From: Amycolatopsis balhimycina FH 1894
GTDB lineage: Bacteria; Actinomycetota; Actinomycetes; Mycobacteriales; Pseudonocardiaceae
Assembly: GCF_000384295.1 (NCBI RefSeq)
Contig: NZ_KB913037.1
Location: 2,900,649-2,964,648 of the forward strand
Direction of reading: 5' to 3'
DNA: 64,000 nucleotides
Shown here: piece by piece, positions 6,361-13,791 of the stretch
Numbering within the stretch: position 1 is the first letter of the stretch
Layout of the letters: every line of letters starts with the position of its first letter
The notes under the pieces: model-generated
The model's input: the letters and a program-made list of their open reading frames with translations, nothing else
Database searches by the model: none
Told to the model about the DNA's origin: nothing
Made by a program: the position numbers and the translations under genes

Positions 6361-9099
6361 TCACGGCAGGGCGCGCCGCAGCAGTTCCGCCAGGTGCACC
6401 GGCTCACGACCCGACTCCTGGGCGATCTGCGTCCGGCAGCTGAAGCCGTCCGACACGACCACCGTCTCCGGGGACGCCGCGCGGATCGCGGGAAGCATCC
6501 GGTCTTCGGCGACCGCCTTCGACACGTCGTAGTGACCGCGCTCGAAGCCGAAGTTGCCGGCCAGGCCGCAGCAACCCGAGTCCAGCGTGGTGTTCCGGAC
6601 GCCCGCGGCCGCCAGCGCGGACTCGTCGGCGCCGAAGCCCAGGACGGCGTGCTGGTGGCAGTGCACCTGCGTGATCGCGTCGACGTCGAGGTCCGCGAAC
6701 GGGATCGGCGCCCGGGCCAGGAGTTCCGCGAACGTGAACGTCCGCGACGCCAGCAGCTCGGCGCGCGGGTCGCCCGGCAGCAGCGCGGGCAGGTCGCCGC
6801 GGAACAACGCCGTGCAGCTCGGTTCCAGGCCCGCCACCTCGTACCCGTCCGCCAGGTACGGCGCCAGCACGTCCAGGGTCCGGTCCAGGACCCGGCGGGC
6901 GACGCCGAGCTGGCCCGTCGACACCCAGGTGAGTCCACAACAGACTCCGCGGTCCGGCAGGACGACGTCGTAGCCGGCCGCGGTCAGCACCTCGTGCGCG
7001 GCCGCCAGCACCGACGGCGTCAGGTAGTTGTTGAACGAATCCGGCCAGAGCACCACGCGGCGCTCGCCCGGCGCCCGGCGTCGCAGATCCGCCCGCGTCC
7101 GGGTGAACGGCGCGGGCGCGAACTGCGGCAGCGCGCGTTCCGGGGCGATCCCGCCCAGCCGTTTGAGCAGGCCGGACACCCGCCGGGACCGCCCGACGGC
7201 GTTGGCCAGGCGGGGCATCCGCGCGCTCAGCCGCAGCCAGAGCGGCAGCCAGCCCATCGAGTAGTGCGACGCCGGGCGCCGCCGCCGCCGGTAGTGCTGG
7301 TGCAGGAACTCCGCCTTGTAGGTCGCCATGTCGACATCGACCGGGCAGTCGGACAGGCAACCCTTGCAGGACAGGCACAAGTCCAAGGCTTCGCGCACTT
7401 CGGACGAGCGCCAGCCGTCCGTGATCACCTCACCGTTGATCATCTCCGCCAGCAGGTGTGCTCGGCCGCGCGTCGAGTGCTTCTCTTCGCGGGTCGCCCG
7501 ATAGCTCGGGCACATCACGCCGCCGCCGCTGGTGTTGCGGCACTTCCCGACGCCGACGCAGCGCCGCATCGCCTGGCCGAAACTCCCCCGGTCTTCGGGG
7601 TATCCCAGCACGGTGACGTCCTCAATGGACAGTGGCGCCGGACGGACGCGGAGGTTCGCGTCGACCGGCCGCGGCGCCACCAGGATGCCGGGGTTCATCC
7701 GCCCGGCGGGGTCGAAGATCGCCTTGAACCGCGCGAAGACGTCCATCATTTCCGGGCTGTACATGCGGGACAGCAGTTCGGACCGCGCCTGCCCGTCGCC
7801 GTGCTCGCCGGACAGCGATCCGCCGTGCGCCGCGACGAGGTCCGCGGCCTCCTCGAGGAACCGCCGGAACCCGGCGATCCCCTGCGAGGACAGCAGATCG
7901 AAGTCCAGCCGCAGGTGCAGGCAGCCCTCGCCGTAGTGGCCGTAGACCACGCTGCGGCGCCCGTGCGCCCGCATGAGCTCCTTGAACTCGCGCAGGTACG
8001 CGCCGAGCCGCTCCGGCGGGACGGCGGCGTCCTCCCAGCCGGGCCAGGCCTCCGAGCCGTCGGCGAGCCGGGTCGCGAGCCCGGCGCCTTCTTCGCGGAT
8101 GCGCCACAACCGGCGTTGCGCGGCCGGGTCGTCGAGGATCGTGAAGCCGGTGAGGTCGAGCGACGAGGCCAGCGCGCGGGCCCGCTCGGCCGGATCGTCC
8201 CCGGCCAGTTCGACGAACAGCCAGGCCCCGCCCGGCGGCAGGTCGCCGGCCCGGCCGGGGAGCATCGCGACGAGCTCGGCGTCCACGCCCTCGACGGTCA
8301 GCGGGGACCACGGCAGGATCGACGGCACCGCGTCGGCGGCGGCGATGTCGGACGGGAACCCCAGCACCGCCAGCACCCGGCGCTTCGGCAGCTCGGCCAG
8401 CGCGACCGTGGCCTCCAGGACGGTCACGCACGTGCCCTCGCTGCCGACGAGCGCCTTGGCGACGTCGAAACCGTTCTCCGGCAACAAGTGTTCGAGCCCG
8501 TAGCCCGAGACGCGGCGTGGCCACGTCGAGAGTTCCTTGCGCAGCACCGCCAGGTTGTCCCGCACCAGCGCGCGCAGCTCGTCGAAGATCCGGCCTTCGG
8601 CGGGTTCGTCCCGGCCGGCCCGCAGCCGCGTGCCGTCGTAGAGCAGGACGTCCAGCGACCGGACGACGTCGGCCGTGCGGCCCCACGCCACCGAGTGCGA
8701 GCCGCAGGCGTTGTTGCCGATCATCCCGCCGAGCGTGCAGCGGCTGTGCGTCGACGGGTCCGGGCCGAACCGCAGCCCGTGCGGGGCGGCGACCGCCTGC
8801 AGGTCGTCCAGCACCGTGCCGGGCAGCACGCGCGCGAGCCGTCTCTCGGGGTCCAGCTCGAGGACGCCGCCGAGGTGCCTCGACGTGTCGATCACCAGCC
8901 CCGGCCCGCAGGCGTTCCCGGCGACGCTCGTGCCGCCACCGCGCGCGATCACCGGCAGGTCGCGCGCGCGGGCCTCGGCGACCGCGGCGACGACGTCGTC
9001 GACGGTCCGGGGCAGCACCACGCCGCGGGGGACGTGACGGTAGTTGGACGCGTCGGTGGTGTACAGCGCGAGCGTGGCGGCGTCGGTGAGGATCTCCAC
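6361..9099 (-). CDS. FAD-binding and Fe-S cluster fused oxidase
   Basis: Large flavoprotein of about 912 aa, a GlcD-GlcF-like fusion (D-lactate or 2-hydroxyacid dehydrogenase type). The N-terminal PCMH FAD domain has GGGTSVAGNA (54-63). Then comes the FAD-oxidase C-terminal domain, two iron-sulfur cysteine groups (about 513-530, and CLSCKGCLSDCP near 575-585), and two CCG-type repeats (GVCCGL near 720, SGCCGLAGNFGF near 840). It probably oxidises a 2-hydroxyacid and passes electrons to the membrane chain. The GTG at 9099 begins the recognisable MEILTD segment; longer in-frame starts would run into the divergent PHP gene. Only 37 bp separate the two starts. Confidence 0.85.
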   Translation of the reverse strand: MEILTDAATLALYTTDASNYRHVPRGVVLPRTVDDVVAAVAEARARDLPVIARGGGTSVAGNACGPGLVIDTSRHLGGVLELDPERRLARVLPGTVLDDLQAVAAPHGLRFGPDPSTHSRCTLGGMIGNNACGSHSVAWGRTADVVRSLDVLLYDGTRLRAGRDEPAEGRIFDELRALVRDNLAVLRKELSTWPRRVSGYGLEHLLPENGFDVAKALVGSEGTCVTVLEATVALAELPKRRVLAVLGFPSDIAAADAVPSILPWSPLTVEGVDAELVAMLPGRAGDLPPGGAWLFVELAGDDPAERARALASSLDLTGFTILDDPAAQRRLWRIREEGAGLATRLADGSEAWPGWEDAAVPPERLGAYLREFKELMRAHGRRSVVYGHYGEGCLHLRLDFDLLSSQGIAGFRRFLEEAADLVAAHGGSLSGEHGDGQARSELLSRMYSPEMMDVFARFKAIFDPAGRMNPGILVAPRPVDANLRVRPAPLSIEDVTVLGYPEDRGSFGQAMRRCVGVGKCRNTSGGGVMCPSYRATREEKHSTRGRAHLLAEMINGEVITDGWRSSEVREALDLCLSCKGCLSDCPVDVDMATYKAEFLHQHYRRRRRPASHYSMGWLPLWLRLSARMPRLANAVGRSRRVSGLLKRLGGIAPERALPQFAPAPFTRTRADLRRRAPGERRVVLWPDSFNNYLTPSVLAAAHEVLTAAGYDVVLPDRGVCCGLTWVSTGQLGVARRVLDRTLDVLAPYLADGYEVAGLEPSCTALFRGDLPALLPGDPRAELLASRTFTFAELLARAPIPFADLDVDAITQVHCHQHAVLGFGADESALAAAGVRNTTLDSGCCGLAGNFGFERGHYDVSKAVAEDRMLPAIRAASPETVVVSDGFSCRTQIAQESGREPVHLAELLRRALP

Positions 9100-9136
9100 G
9101 CCCCCATTCAAGACGATCGGTGGGACGATCCGCTGC

Positions 9137-9964
9137 GTGACGATCGACCTGCACACGCACAGCACCGCCTCCGACGGGACCACGCCGCCCGCGGAGCTGC
9201 CCCGGCTGGCCGTCCTCGCCGGCCTGACGGTGATCGCCTTGACCGATCACGACACGTTCGCCGGACTGGCCGAGGCGACGAACGCGGCGGACGGCGTCGA
9301 GGTGGTCCCCGGCGTCGAGATCTCGTGCCGCCTCGACGACGCCGAGGTGCACCTGCTGGGCTACTTCGCCGACCCGGGGCACGCGCCGCTGGCGGCCGAA
9401 CTGGAGCTGATCCGCACCGACCGGACCCGCCGCGCGGTGCGGATGGTGGAGCGCTGCCGCGAGCTGGGCGCGCCGATCACGCTCCCGCAGGTCGAGGCCA
9501 TCGCGGGCGGCGCACCCCTCGGCCGCCCCCACGTCGCGTCGGCCCTGGTGGCGGCGGGCGTGATCGAGGACACGGCGGGCGCGTTCACCCCGGCCTGGAT
9601 CGCCGACGGCGGCCGCGCGGACGTGCCGAAACACGTTTTGGCGACGACGGAGGCGATCGCATTGGTCCGCGCGGCAGGCGGCGCGGCGGTGCTCGCCCAC
9701 CCGCGGTCGGTGAAGCGCCGAGCCGAGGTCACGGACGTCCAGCTGGCCCGGCTCGCCGAAGCGGGTCTCGCCGGGATCGAGGCGGACCACCCGGAGCAGC
9801 CGCCGGAGGTCAGGCAGCGGCTGAGCGAGGTGGCCACGGAGCTGGGGCTGGCGATCACCGGATCGAGCGACTTCCATGGCGACCGCAAGCCGGTCCGCCT
9901 CGGCGAGTTCACGACGTCCCCGGAGGTACTGGCGGCTCTCCGCGAGGCCGCTGAACAGCCGTGA
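9137..9964 (+). CDS. PHP domain phosphoesterase
   Basis: Metal-dependent phosphoesterase of 275 aa, of the YciV/RNase AM-like group that hydrolyses 3',5'-nucleoside bisphosphates or trims short RNA ends. The PHP metal ligands are visible in DLHTHSTASDG (4-14), ALTDHDT, GVEIS and the C-terminal SDFHG. GTG at 9137 is chosen because the PHP motif begins immediately after it. Divergent from the FAD/Fe-S oxidase. Its stop codon lies inside the first arm of the hairpin at 9961-10007. Confidence 0.88.
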   Translation: MTIDLHTHSTASDGTTPPAELPRLAVLAGLTVIALTDHDTFAGLAEATNAADGVEVVPGVEISCRLDDAEVHLLGYFADPGHAPLAAELELIRTDRTRRAVRMVERCRELGAPITLPQVEAIAGGAPLGRPHVASALVAAGVIEDTAGAFTPAWIADGGRADVPKHVLATTEAIALVRAAGGAAVLAHPRSVKRRAEVTDVQLARLAEAGLAGIEADHPEQPPEVRQRLSEVATELGLAITGSSDFHGDRKPVRLGEFTTSPEVLAALREAAEQP

Positions 9965-10007
9965 ATGGCACATTGAGGGACTTGACGTCCCTCAATGTGC
10001 CATTCAC
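9961..10007. terminator. 21-5-21 perfect hairpin, bidirectional terminator-like
   Basis: Arms 9961-9981 and 9987-10007 are perfectly complementary over 21 bp around a 5-nt loop (TTGAC). It lies between the convergent PHP and amino acid dehydrogenase genes and includes the PHP stop codon. A second element of identical geometry and about 16 of 21 identical arm positions is at 23739-23785. No T-tract follows, so it would be an actinobacterial-type hairpin terminator or a repeated structural element. Confidence 0.75.
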
Positions 10008-10026
10008 GGACCTTCTCGGGGCAGGT

Positions 10027-11061
10027 CTATGCGGCGACGCCGGACGCCGCGGCCGCAAGCCGCCGCTCGACCAGGGCGGACGCCTCCTCCAGCGGTGTGG
10101 TCCCGTTGGCCTTCGCGGCCTCGAGGAGGTCAGCGACGGTCCGCTCGATCGTCTCCACCCGGGCAAGCGCCGCGTCGTGGCTCAGGCCGCCTGCCTCCCG
10201 CGAGAGGGTGTAGAGGATGCCGCCCGCGCTCGCCACGTAGTCCGGGATCCACAGCACGCCCCGCGCGGCGAGGTCGGCCGCGACCGCGTCGGCCGTGAGC
10301 TGGTTGTTGGCCGGGCCGACCACCACCGGTGTGTCGAGCCGGGCCACCGTCGCCGGGCTCAGGACCCCGCCGACCGCCGCCGGGATCACCACGTCGGCCG
10401 TCAAGGTGAGCGCTTTTTCCGGCTCCACCCAGGTCAGTCCGCTGCTCTCGGCTGAAGCTCGCTTCGCCGAGTCGGTATCGGAGACGACGACGTCGGCGCC
10501 GGCCGCCCGCAAGCGAGCGGCCAAGTGGGTGCCGACCGCGCCGTAGCCGCTGATCACCGCCCGGCGGCCCGTCATGTCCGCCGTGCCGAACACGGCACGG
10601 AGCGCGGCGAGCACGCCGATGGCGGTCGGACCGCTGGATGAGCCCGTGCCGCCCGCGGACTCCGGCGTGCAGAACGCGAACGCCGAGACCTCGCGGAACA
10701 CCAGCATGTCGTCCGGTCCGGTGCCGACGTCCGGGCCGGCGAGGTAGGCCCCGCCGAACTCGGCGATCAGGTCGGCGTGGTCGAGGAGGACGTCCCGGCG
10801 GTCCGCCGGCGTCAGCACGCGTCCCGGTTCCGGCGCGATGACGCTCTTGCCGCCTCCGTACGCGAGTCCCGCGACGGCGCACTTGGCCGTCATCGCGGCG
10901 GACAGGCGGAGGACGTCGGCGACGGCCTGGTCGAGGCCGGCGTACGGCTTGAAGCGGCAGCCGCCGACGGCGGGGCCGAGGGCGGTCGAATGGATCGCGA
11001 TCATCGTGGTGACGCCGGATCGACGGCCACGGCGGGCCACGAGCTGCTCATGTGCGGTCAT
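10027..11061 (-). CDS. Leu/Val/Phe-type amino acid dehydrogenase
   Basis: NAD-dependent oxidative deaminase of branched-chain or aromatic amino acids, 344 aa, slightly shorter than the usual 350-370. The family segments HSTALGPAVGGCRF, MTAKCAVAGLAYGGGKSVI (the substrate and catalytic lysines) and the NAD-binding GYGAVGTHLA are present. Valine, leucine and phenylalanine dehydrogenases cannot be separated by eye. ATG at 11061. It is divergent from an Lrp/AsnC regulator 77 bp away, which very likely controls it in response to an amino acid. The 3' end faces the PHP gene across a strong hairpin. Confidence 0.88.
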   Translation of the reverse strand: MTAHEQLVARRGRRSGVTTMIAIHSTALGPAVGGCRFKPYAGLDQAVADVLRLSAAMTAKCAVAGLAYGGGKSVIAPEPGRVLTPADRRDVLLDHADLIAEFGGAYLAGPDVGTGPDDMLVFREVSAFAFCTPESAGGTGSSSGPTAIGVLAALRAVFGTADMTGRRAVISGYGAVGTHLAARLRAAGADVVVSDTDSAKRASAESSGLTWVEPEKALTLTADVVIPAAVGGVLSPATVARLDTPVVVGPANNQLTADAVAADLAARGVLWIPDYVASAGGILYTLSREAGGLSHDAALARVETIERTVADLLEAAKANGTTPLEEASALVERRLAAAASGVAA

Positions 11062-11104
11062 GTCGGCCTAAGTTAGAGTGAACATCGACGAAGTCGGCGA
11101 GCCG

Positions 11105-11119
11105 CCGAACGAAATTCGG
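11105..11119. promoter_or_regulatory. Possible Lrp site
   Basis: Short inverted repeat CCGAA-CGAAA-TTCGG in the divergent gap between the dehydrogenase and the Lrp gene. Size and position suit an Lrp/AsnC half-site pair. The evidence is only symmetry and location. The Lrp ribosome binding site CGGAGG follows at about 11128. Confidence 0.3.
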
Positions 11120-11138
11120 TCCCGATACGGAGGTCCCG

Positions 11139-11597
11139 GTGCTGGACGAACTTGATTCGGCGATCGTGCGCCTGCTGCAGGAGGACGCGCGGCAGACCAA
11201 CCGGGACATCGCCCGCAAGGTCGGCATCGCGCCGTCGACGTGTCTCGAACGGATCCGGTTGCTCCGCGAACGCGGCGTCATCCGCGGTTACCACGCCGAC
11301 ATCGACCTCGCGAGCCTCAACCGCGGCGTCCGGGCGCTCGTCACGGCGCAGGTGCGGCCGCTGAGCCGGGCGGTGATCGATTCCTTCCAGCGGTCGATCG
11401 CCGAGCTGCCGGAAGTGCTTTCGGTGTACGTCACGGCCGGAAACGACGATTTCCTGATCGAAGTGACCACTCCCGGCATCGACGCGTTGCACGCTTTCCT
11501 CACCGACCGGCTGGCATTGCGCCGTGAGATCGTCGGCTTCCGGACGTCGATCGTTTTCCGCCACCTGCGCAAGACCACGCTTGAACCGCTTTCCTGA
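11139..11597 (+). CDS. Lrp/AsnC family transcriptional regulator
   Basis: Feast-famine regulator of 152 aa. The N-terminal helix-turn-helix is DEL...QTNRDIARKVGIAPSTCLERI (about 3-37); the C-terminal RAM/ligand domain includes VLSVYVTAGNDDFLIEV. GTG start with CGGAGG about 6 nt upstream. Divergence from the amino acid dehydrogenase implies that it regulates that gene, and probably itself, in response to a branched-chain or aromatic amino acid, as BkdR-type and other linked Lrp proteins do. Confidence 0.93.
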   Translation: MLDELDSAIVRLLQEDARQTNRDIARKVGIAPSTCLERIRLLRERGVIRGYHADIDLASLNRGVRALVTAQVRPLSRAVIDSFQRSIAELPEVLSVYVTAGNDDFLIEVTTPGIDALHAFLTDRLALRREIVGFRTSIVFRHLRKTTLEPLS

Positions 11598-11603
11598 GGG
11601 GTA

Positions 11604-11622
11604 CTCCGGGATTACCCCGGAG
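11604..11622 (+). terminator. Hairpin after lrp
   Basis: CTCCGGG-ATTAC-CCCGGAG forms a 7-bp GC-rich stem with a 5-nt loop, starting 7 bases after the Lrp stop codon. Placement fits a short terminator. No U-tract follows. Confidence 0.5.
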
Positions 11623-11737
11623 CAGCGCGACACGCCACCCCTACGTGGAGACCCTAAATCCCCGGGTTCGCACGCTGGGAGGCGGAAACTGTCGGTGGTG
11701 GGGCGTCTAATGAGCACGACGGGAAGGAGGCGCCGCC

Positions 11738-11995
11738 ATGATCACCGAATTGAACCATCGTGAGCGGGCCACGTTGAGAGCCGTGGCCGGGGGCCAGGCC
11801 GAGATCAGCTGCAGCTGCGAGCCAGACCTGTTCATCGACGGCCTGAGCTGCTGTGACCAGACGACCGTGCACCGGCTGGCGCGGCTCGGCCTGATCGCCC
11901 CGGCCCGCCCCGGCAAGTGCGGCGAGCGCGTGCCCGCCCTGCTCACCGAGGCCGGCTCGCAGGCACTGGGCGAGGTCCTCGCCGTCGCCGCGTAA
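11738..11995 (+). CDS. Small cysteine-rich HTH-like protein
   Basis: 85-aa protein that I do not recognise as a named family. A GGAAGGAGG ribosome site at about 11720-11728 supports the ATG at 11738. The central part (DQTTVHRLARLGLIAP, then a basic loop and PALLTEAGSQALGE) reads like a recognition helix and wing of a winged-helix DNA-binding protein. There are five cysteines: a CSC pair near residues 25-27, a CC pair near 38-39 and one in GKCGER, enough to bind a metal or sense redox state (inference). It stands alone between Lrp and the GNAT gene. Confidence 0.7.
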   Translation: MITELNHRERATLRAVAGGQAEISCSCEPDLFIDGLSCCDQTTVHRLARLGLIAPARPGKCGERVPALLTEAGSQALGEVLAVAA

Positions 11996-12035
11996 TCGCG
12001 TTGCCACACACTGGGGTTACTGCCAGCATCACCCG

Positions 12036-12608
12036 ATGCACGTATTCCTCGAAACCGAGCGGCTGATCCTCCGCCGGTTCACCGAGAACGACGCCGACGC
12101 GCTGTTCGAGCTCTACGACGACCCGGCCGTGATGAAGTACCTCAATGGGGGCCTGCCGGCGGATCGCACCGAGATCGTCACTCTCGACCTCCCCGCGTTC
12201 CTCGGTTACTACGAGCGTTTCCCCGGTTACGGGTTCTGGGCGGCGATCGAGAAGCGCACCGGTGATTTCCTGGGGTGGTTCCACTTCCGGCCGCGTCCGG
12301 CAGATCCGGCGGACGAGCCCGAGCTGGGGTACCGGCTGCACCAGAAGGCGTGGGGCCAGGGCTACGGCACCGAGGGTTCGGCGGCTTTGCTCGCGAAGGG
12401 CTTCACCGAGCTGGGGGTCCGGCGCGTCACGGCGTTCACGATGACGGTGAACCACCGCTCGCGCCGCGTCATGGAAAAGCTGGGGATGACGTTCCTCCGC
12501 ACGTTCTTCGAAGAGTTCCCCGAGCACGAACGAGCCCCGGGCAGCGAACAAGGCGAAGTCGCGTACGCGATAACCCGCGAAGAGTGGCTGGCCCGCAACG
12601 GTTCCTGA
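12036..12608 (+). CDS. GNAT family N-acetyltransferase
   Basis: 190-aa acetyltransferase of the RimJ/RimL-like subgroup. It begins with the typical LETERLILRRFTENDAD strand-helix. The acetyl-CoA-binding motif A is HQKAWGQGYGTEGSAA (about 105-120, a variant of Q/RxxGxG/A), followed by VNHRSRRVMEKLGM, the motif B helix. These enzymes acetylate protein N-termini or small amines; the substrate cannot be predicted here. ATG start at 12036. Its 3' end faces the YigZ gene across 9 bp. Confidence 0.9.
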   Translation: MHVFLETERLILRRFTENDADALFELYDDPAVMKYLNGGLPADRTEIVTLDLPAFLGYYERFPGYGFWAAIEKRTGDFLGWFHFRPRPADPADEPELGYRLHQKAWGQGYGTEGSAALLAKGFTELGVRRVTAFTMTVNHRSRRVMEKLGMTFLRTFFEEFPEHERAPGSEQGEVAYAITREEWLARNGS

Positions 12609-12617
12609 AGGGTCCGG

Positions 12618-13244
12618 TCAGGCGGTGATCCAGTGGTCGCCCACGGAACTTGGGGCGGCTTCGCCGTTGGTCTGGTCTGCCAGCCAGCTTTCGAAAGCTT
12701 CAACCTGGCCCGGCTCGAGGCCGGTCTCGAAGTGGGCTCGCTCCTCGAAGCGGGTCGCATGGAGGAGGTACGGCGACGCGCGCAGGTCGTTCTCCAGCCG
12801 GCCCGCGCGGTCGTAGCCGACCGCCACGTCGACCATGCGCAGCCGACGGTGTTCTAGTACACCAACAACTTCCAGTGCGTCCGAAACGGACTGACCGTAC
12901 GCGCGGATGAGCCCGCCGACGCCCAGCAACACGCCGCCGAAGTACCGCGTCACCACCGCGACCGTGTCGGTCAGCTCGCGGCGGCGCAGCACTTCCAGCA
13001 TCGGCGTGCCCGCGGTGCCCGCCGGCTCGCCGTCGTCACTGGACCGCCGAGTTCGCCCATCCGGCCCCAAAACGAAGGCGTGACAGTGGTGCCGCGCCTG
13101 CGGATCGGCGCGGCGGCGGGCCGCGATGAACTCGCGCGCGGCCTCCTCCGAGGTCACCGGAGCGAGCGCGCACAGGAAGCGGGAGCGCTTGATCTCGATC
13201 TCGTGGACGCTCGTCCGAGCCACGGAGAGATAACGATCAGCCAT
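12618..13244 (-). CDS. YigZ/IMPACT family protein
   Basis: 208-aa protein of the YigZ/IMPACT (UPF0029) family. The conserved core is KRSRFLC, HHCHAFVLG, SSDDGEPAGTAGTPML and TRYFGGVLLGVGGLIRAYG, followed by a smaller C-terminal domain. Members are cytosolic and linked to translation or stress control, but no catalytic reaction is established. I start at the ATG at 13244 because homology begins at MADRYLS; the upstream extension to 13433 looks non-coding. Monocistronic, as far as seen. Confidence 0.88.
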   Translation of the reverse strand: MADRYLSVARTSVHEIEIKRSRFLCALAPVTSEEAAREFIAARRRADPQARHHCHAFVLGPDGRTRRSSDDGEPAGTAGTPMLEVLRRRELTDTVAVVTRYFGGVLLGVGGLIRAYGQSVSDALEVVGVLEHRRLRMVDVAVGYDRAGRLENDLRASPYLLHATRFEERAHFETGLEPGQVEAFESWLADQTNGEAAPSSVGDHWITA

Positions 13245-13791
13245 CGGACGAGTCCGCCATGTACCCAGCTTCCCACCCCGCGACGACGTCGCGACACGTG
13301 CCCCAGACCACTGGGGACAGACATTTCCGCAGGTCACGGCGCTGCCATACCGCCGAGCGGGAGACCCAGCCCGGCATATGGGACTACCCTGGGCGGCGTC
13401 AACGGAAGCGTGGCATTTCCCACCCGGGCACAACGACGTATGTCGATAACAGCGAATTCACACTATCGTCATAAGACCCGGCGAACCCGGGAGTAACACC
13501 GCGCGCTCCGTCCGGTCCCCACCACAGTGGCCGGTCTGTGCGCGCACGCAGAACCCGACATGTTCGGCTGCCCAGCGTCGTGCGGCCTCCCAGATGCTCC
13601 GCTTCCGGTTCCGGGCCACAGAGCCCGGCCGATCCTTCGCGGCATCTTGCACTGCGACACCACCATCGCCGACAACAGCAACTGTTCTCGACTGACCATC
13701 GCGGTACCGGACCACTTCGTTAACCGGTTCAGCAAGAACCACTCGATGGAGTGAGTACCGGTCGCGCCAACGCCTTGGGAGGCGGCCAGCC
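13245..13791. other. 547-bp gap upstream of gltB, no gene supported
   Basis: This stretch separates the minus-strand YigZ gene from gltB and must hold both promoters. From about 13440 to 13760 it is visibly less GC-rich than its surroundings. A 127-codon open frame runs on the minus strand (13458-13841), but it overlaps the gltB start, has no ribosome site and no recognisable motif, so I do not call it. A small palindrome AACCGGTT is at 13722-13729. A long gltB leader is possible but I see no known riboswitch. Confidence 0.5.

Noticed and set aside
6394..9954. 1186-codon open frame antisense to the FAD/Fe-S oxidase
   Set aside because: Arg/His/Val-rich shadow of a clear gene on the other strand, also running across the PHP gene.
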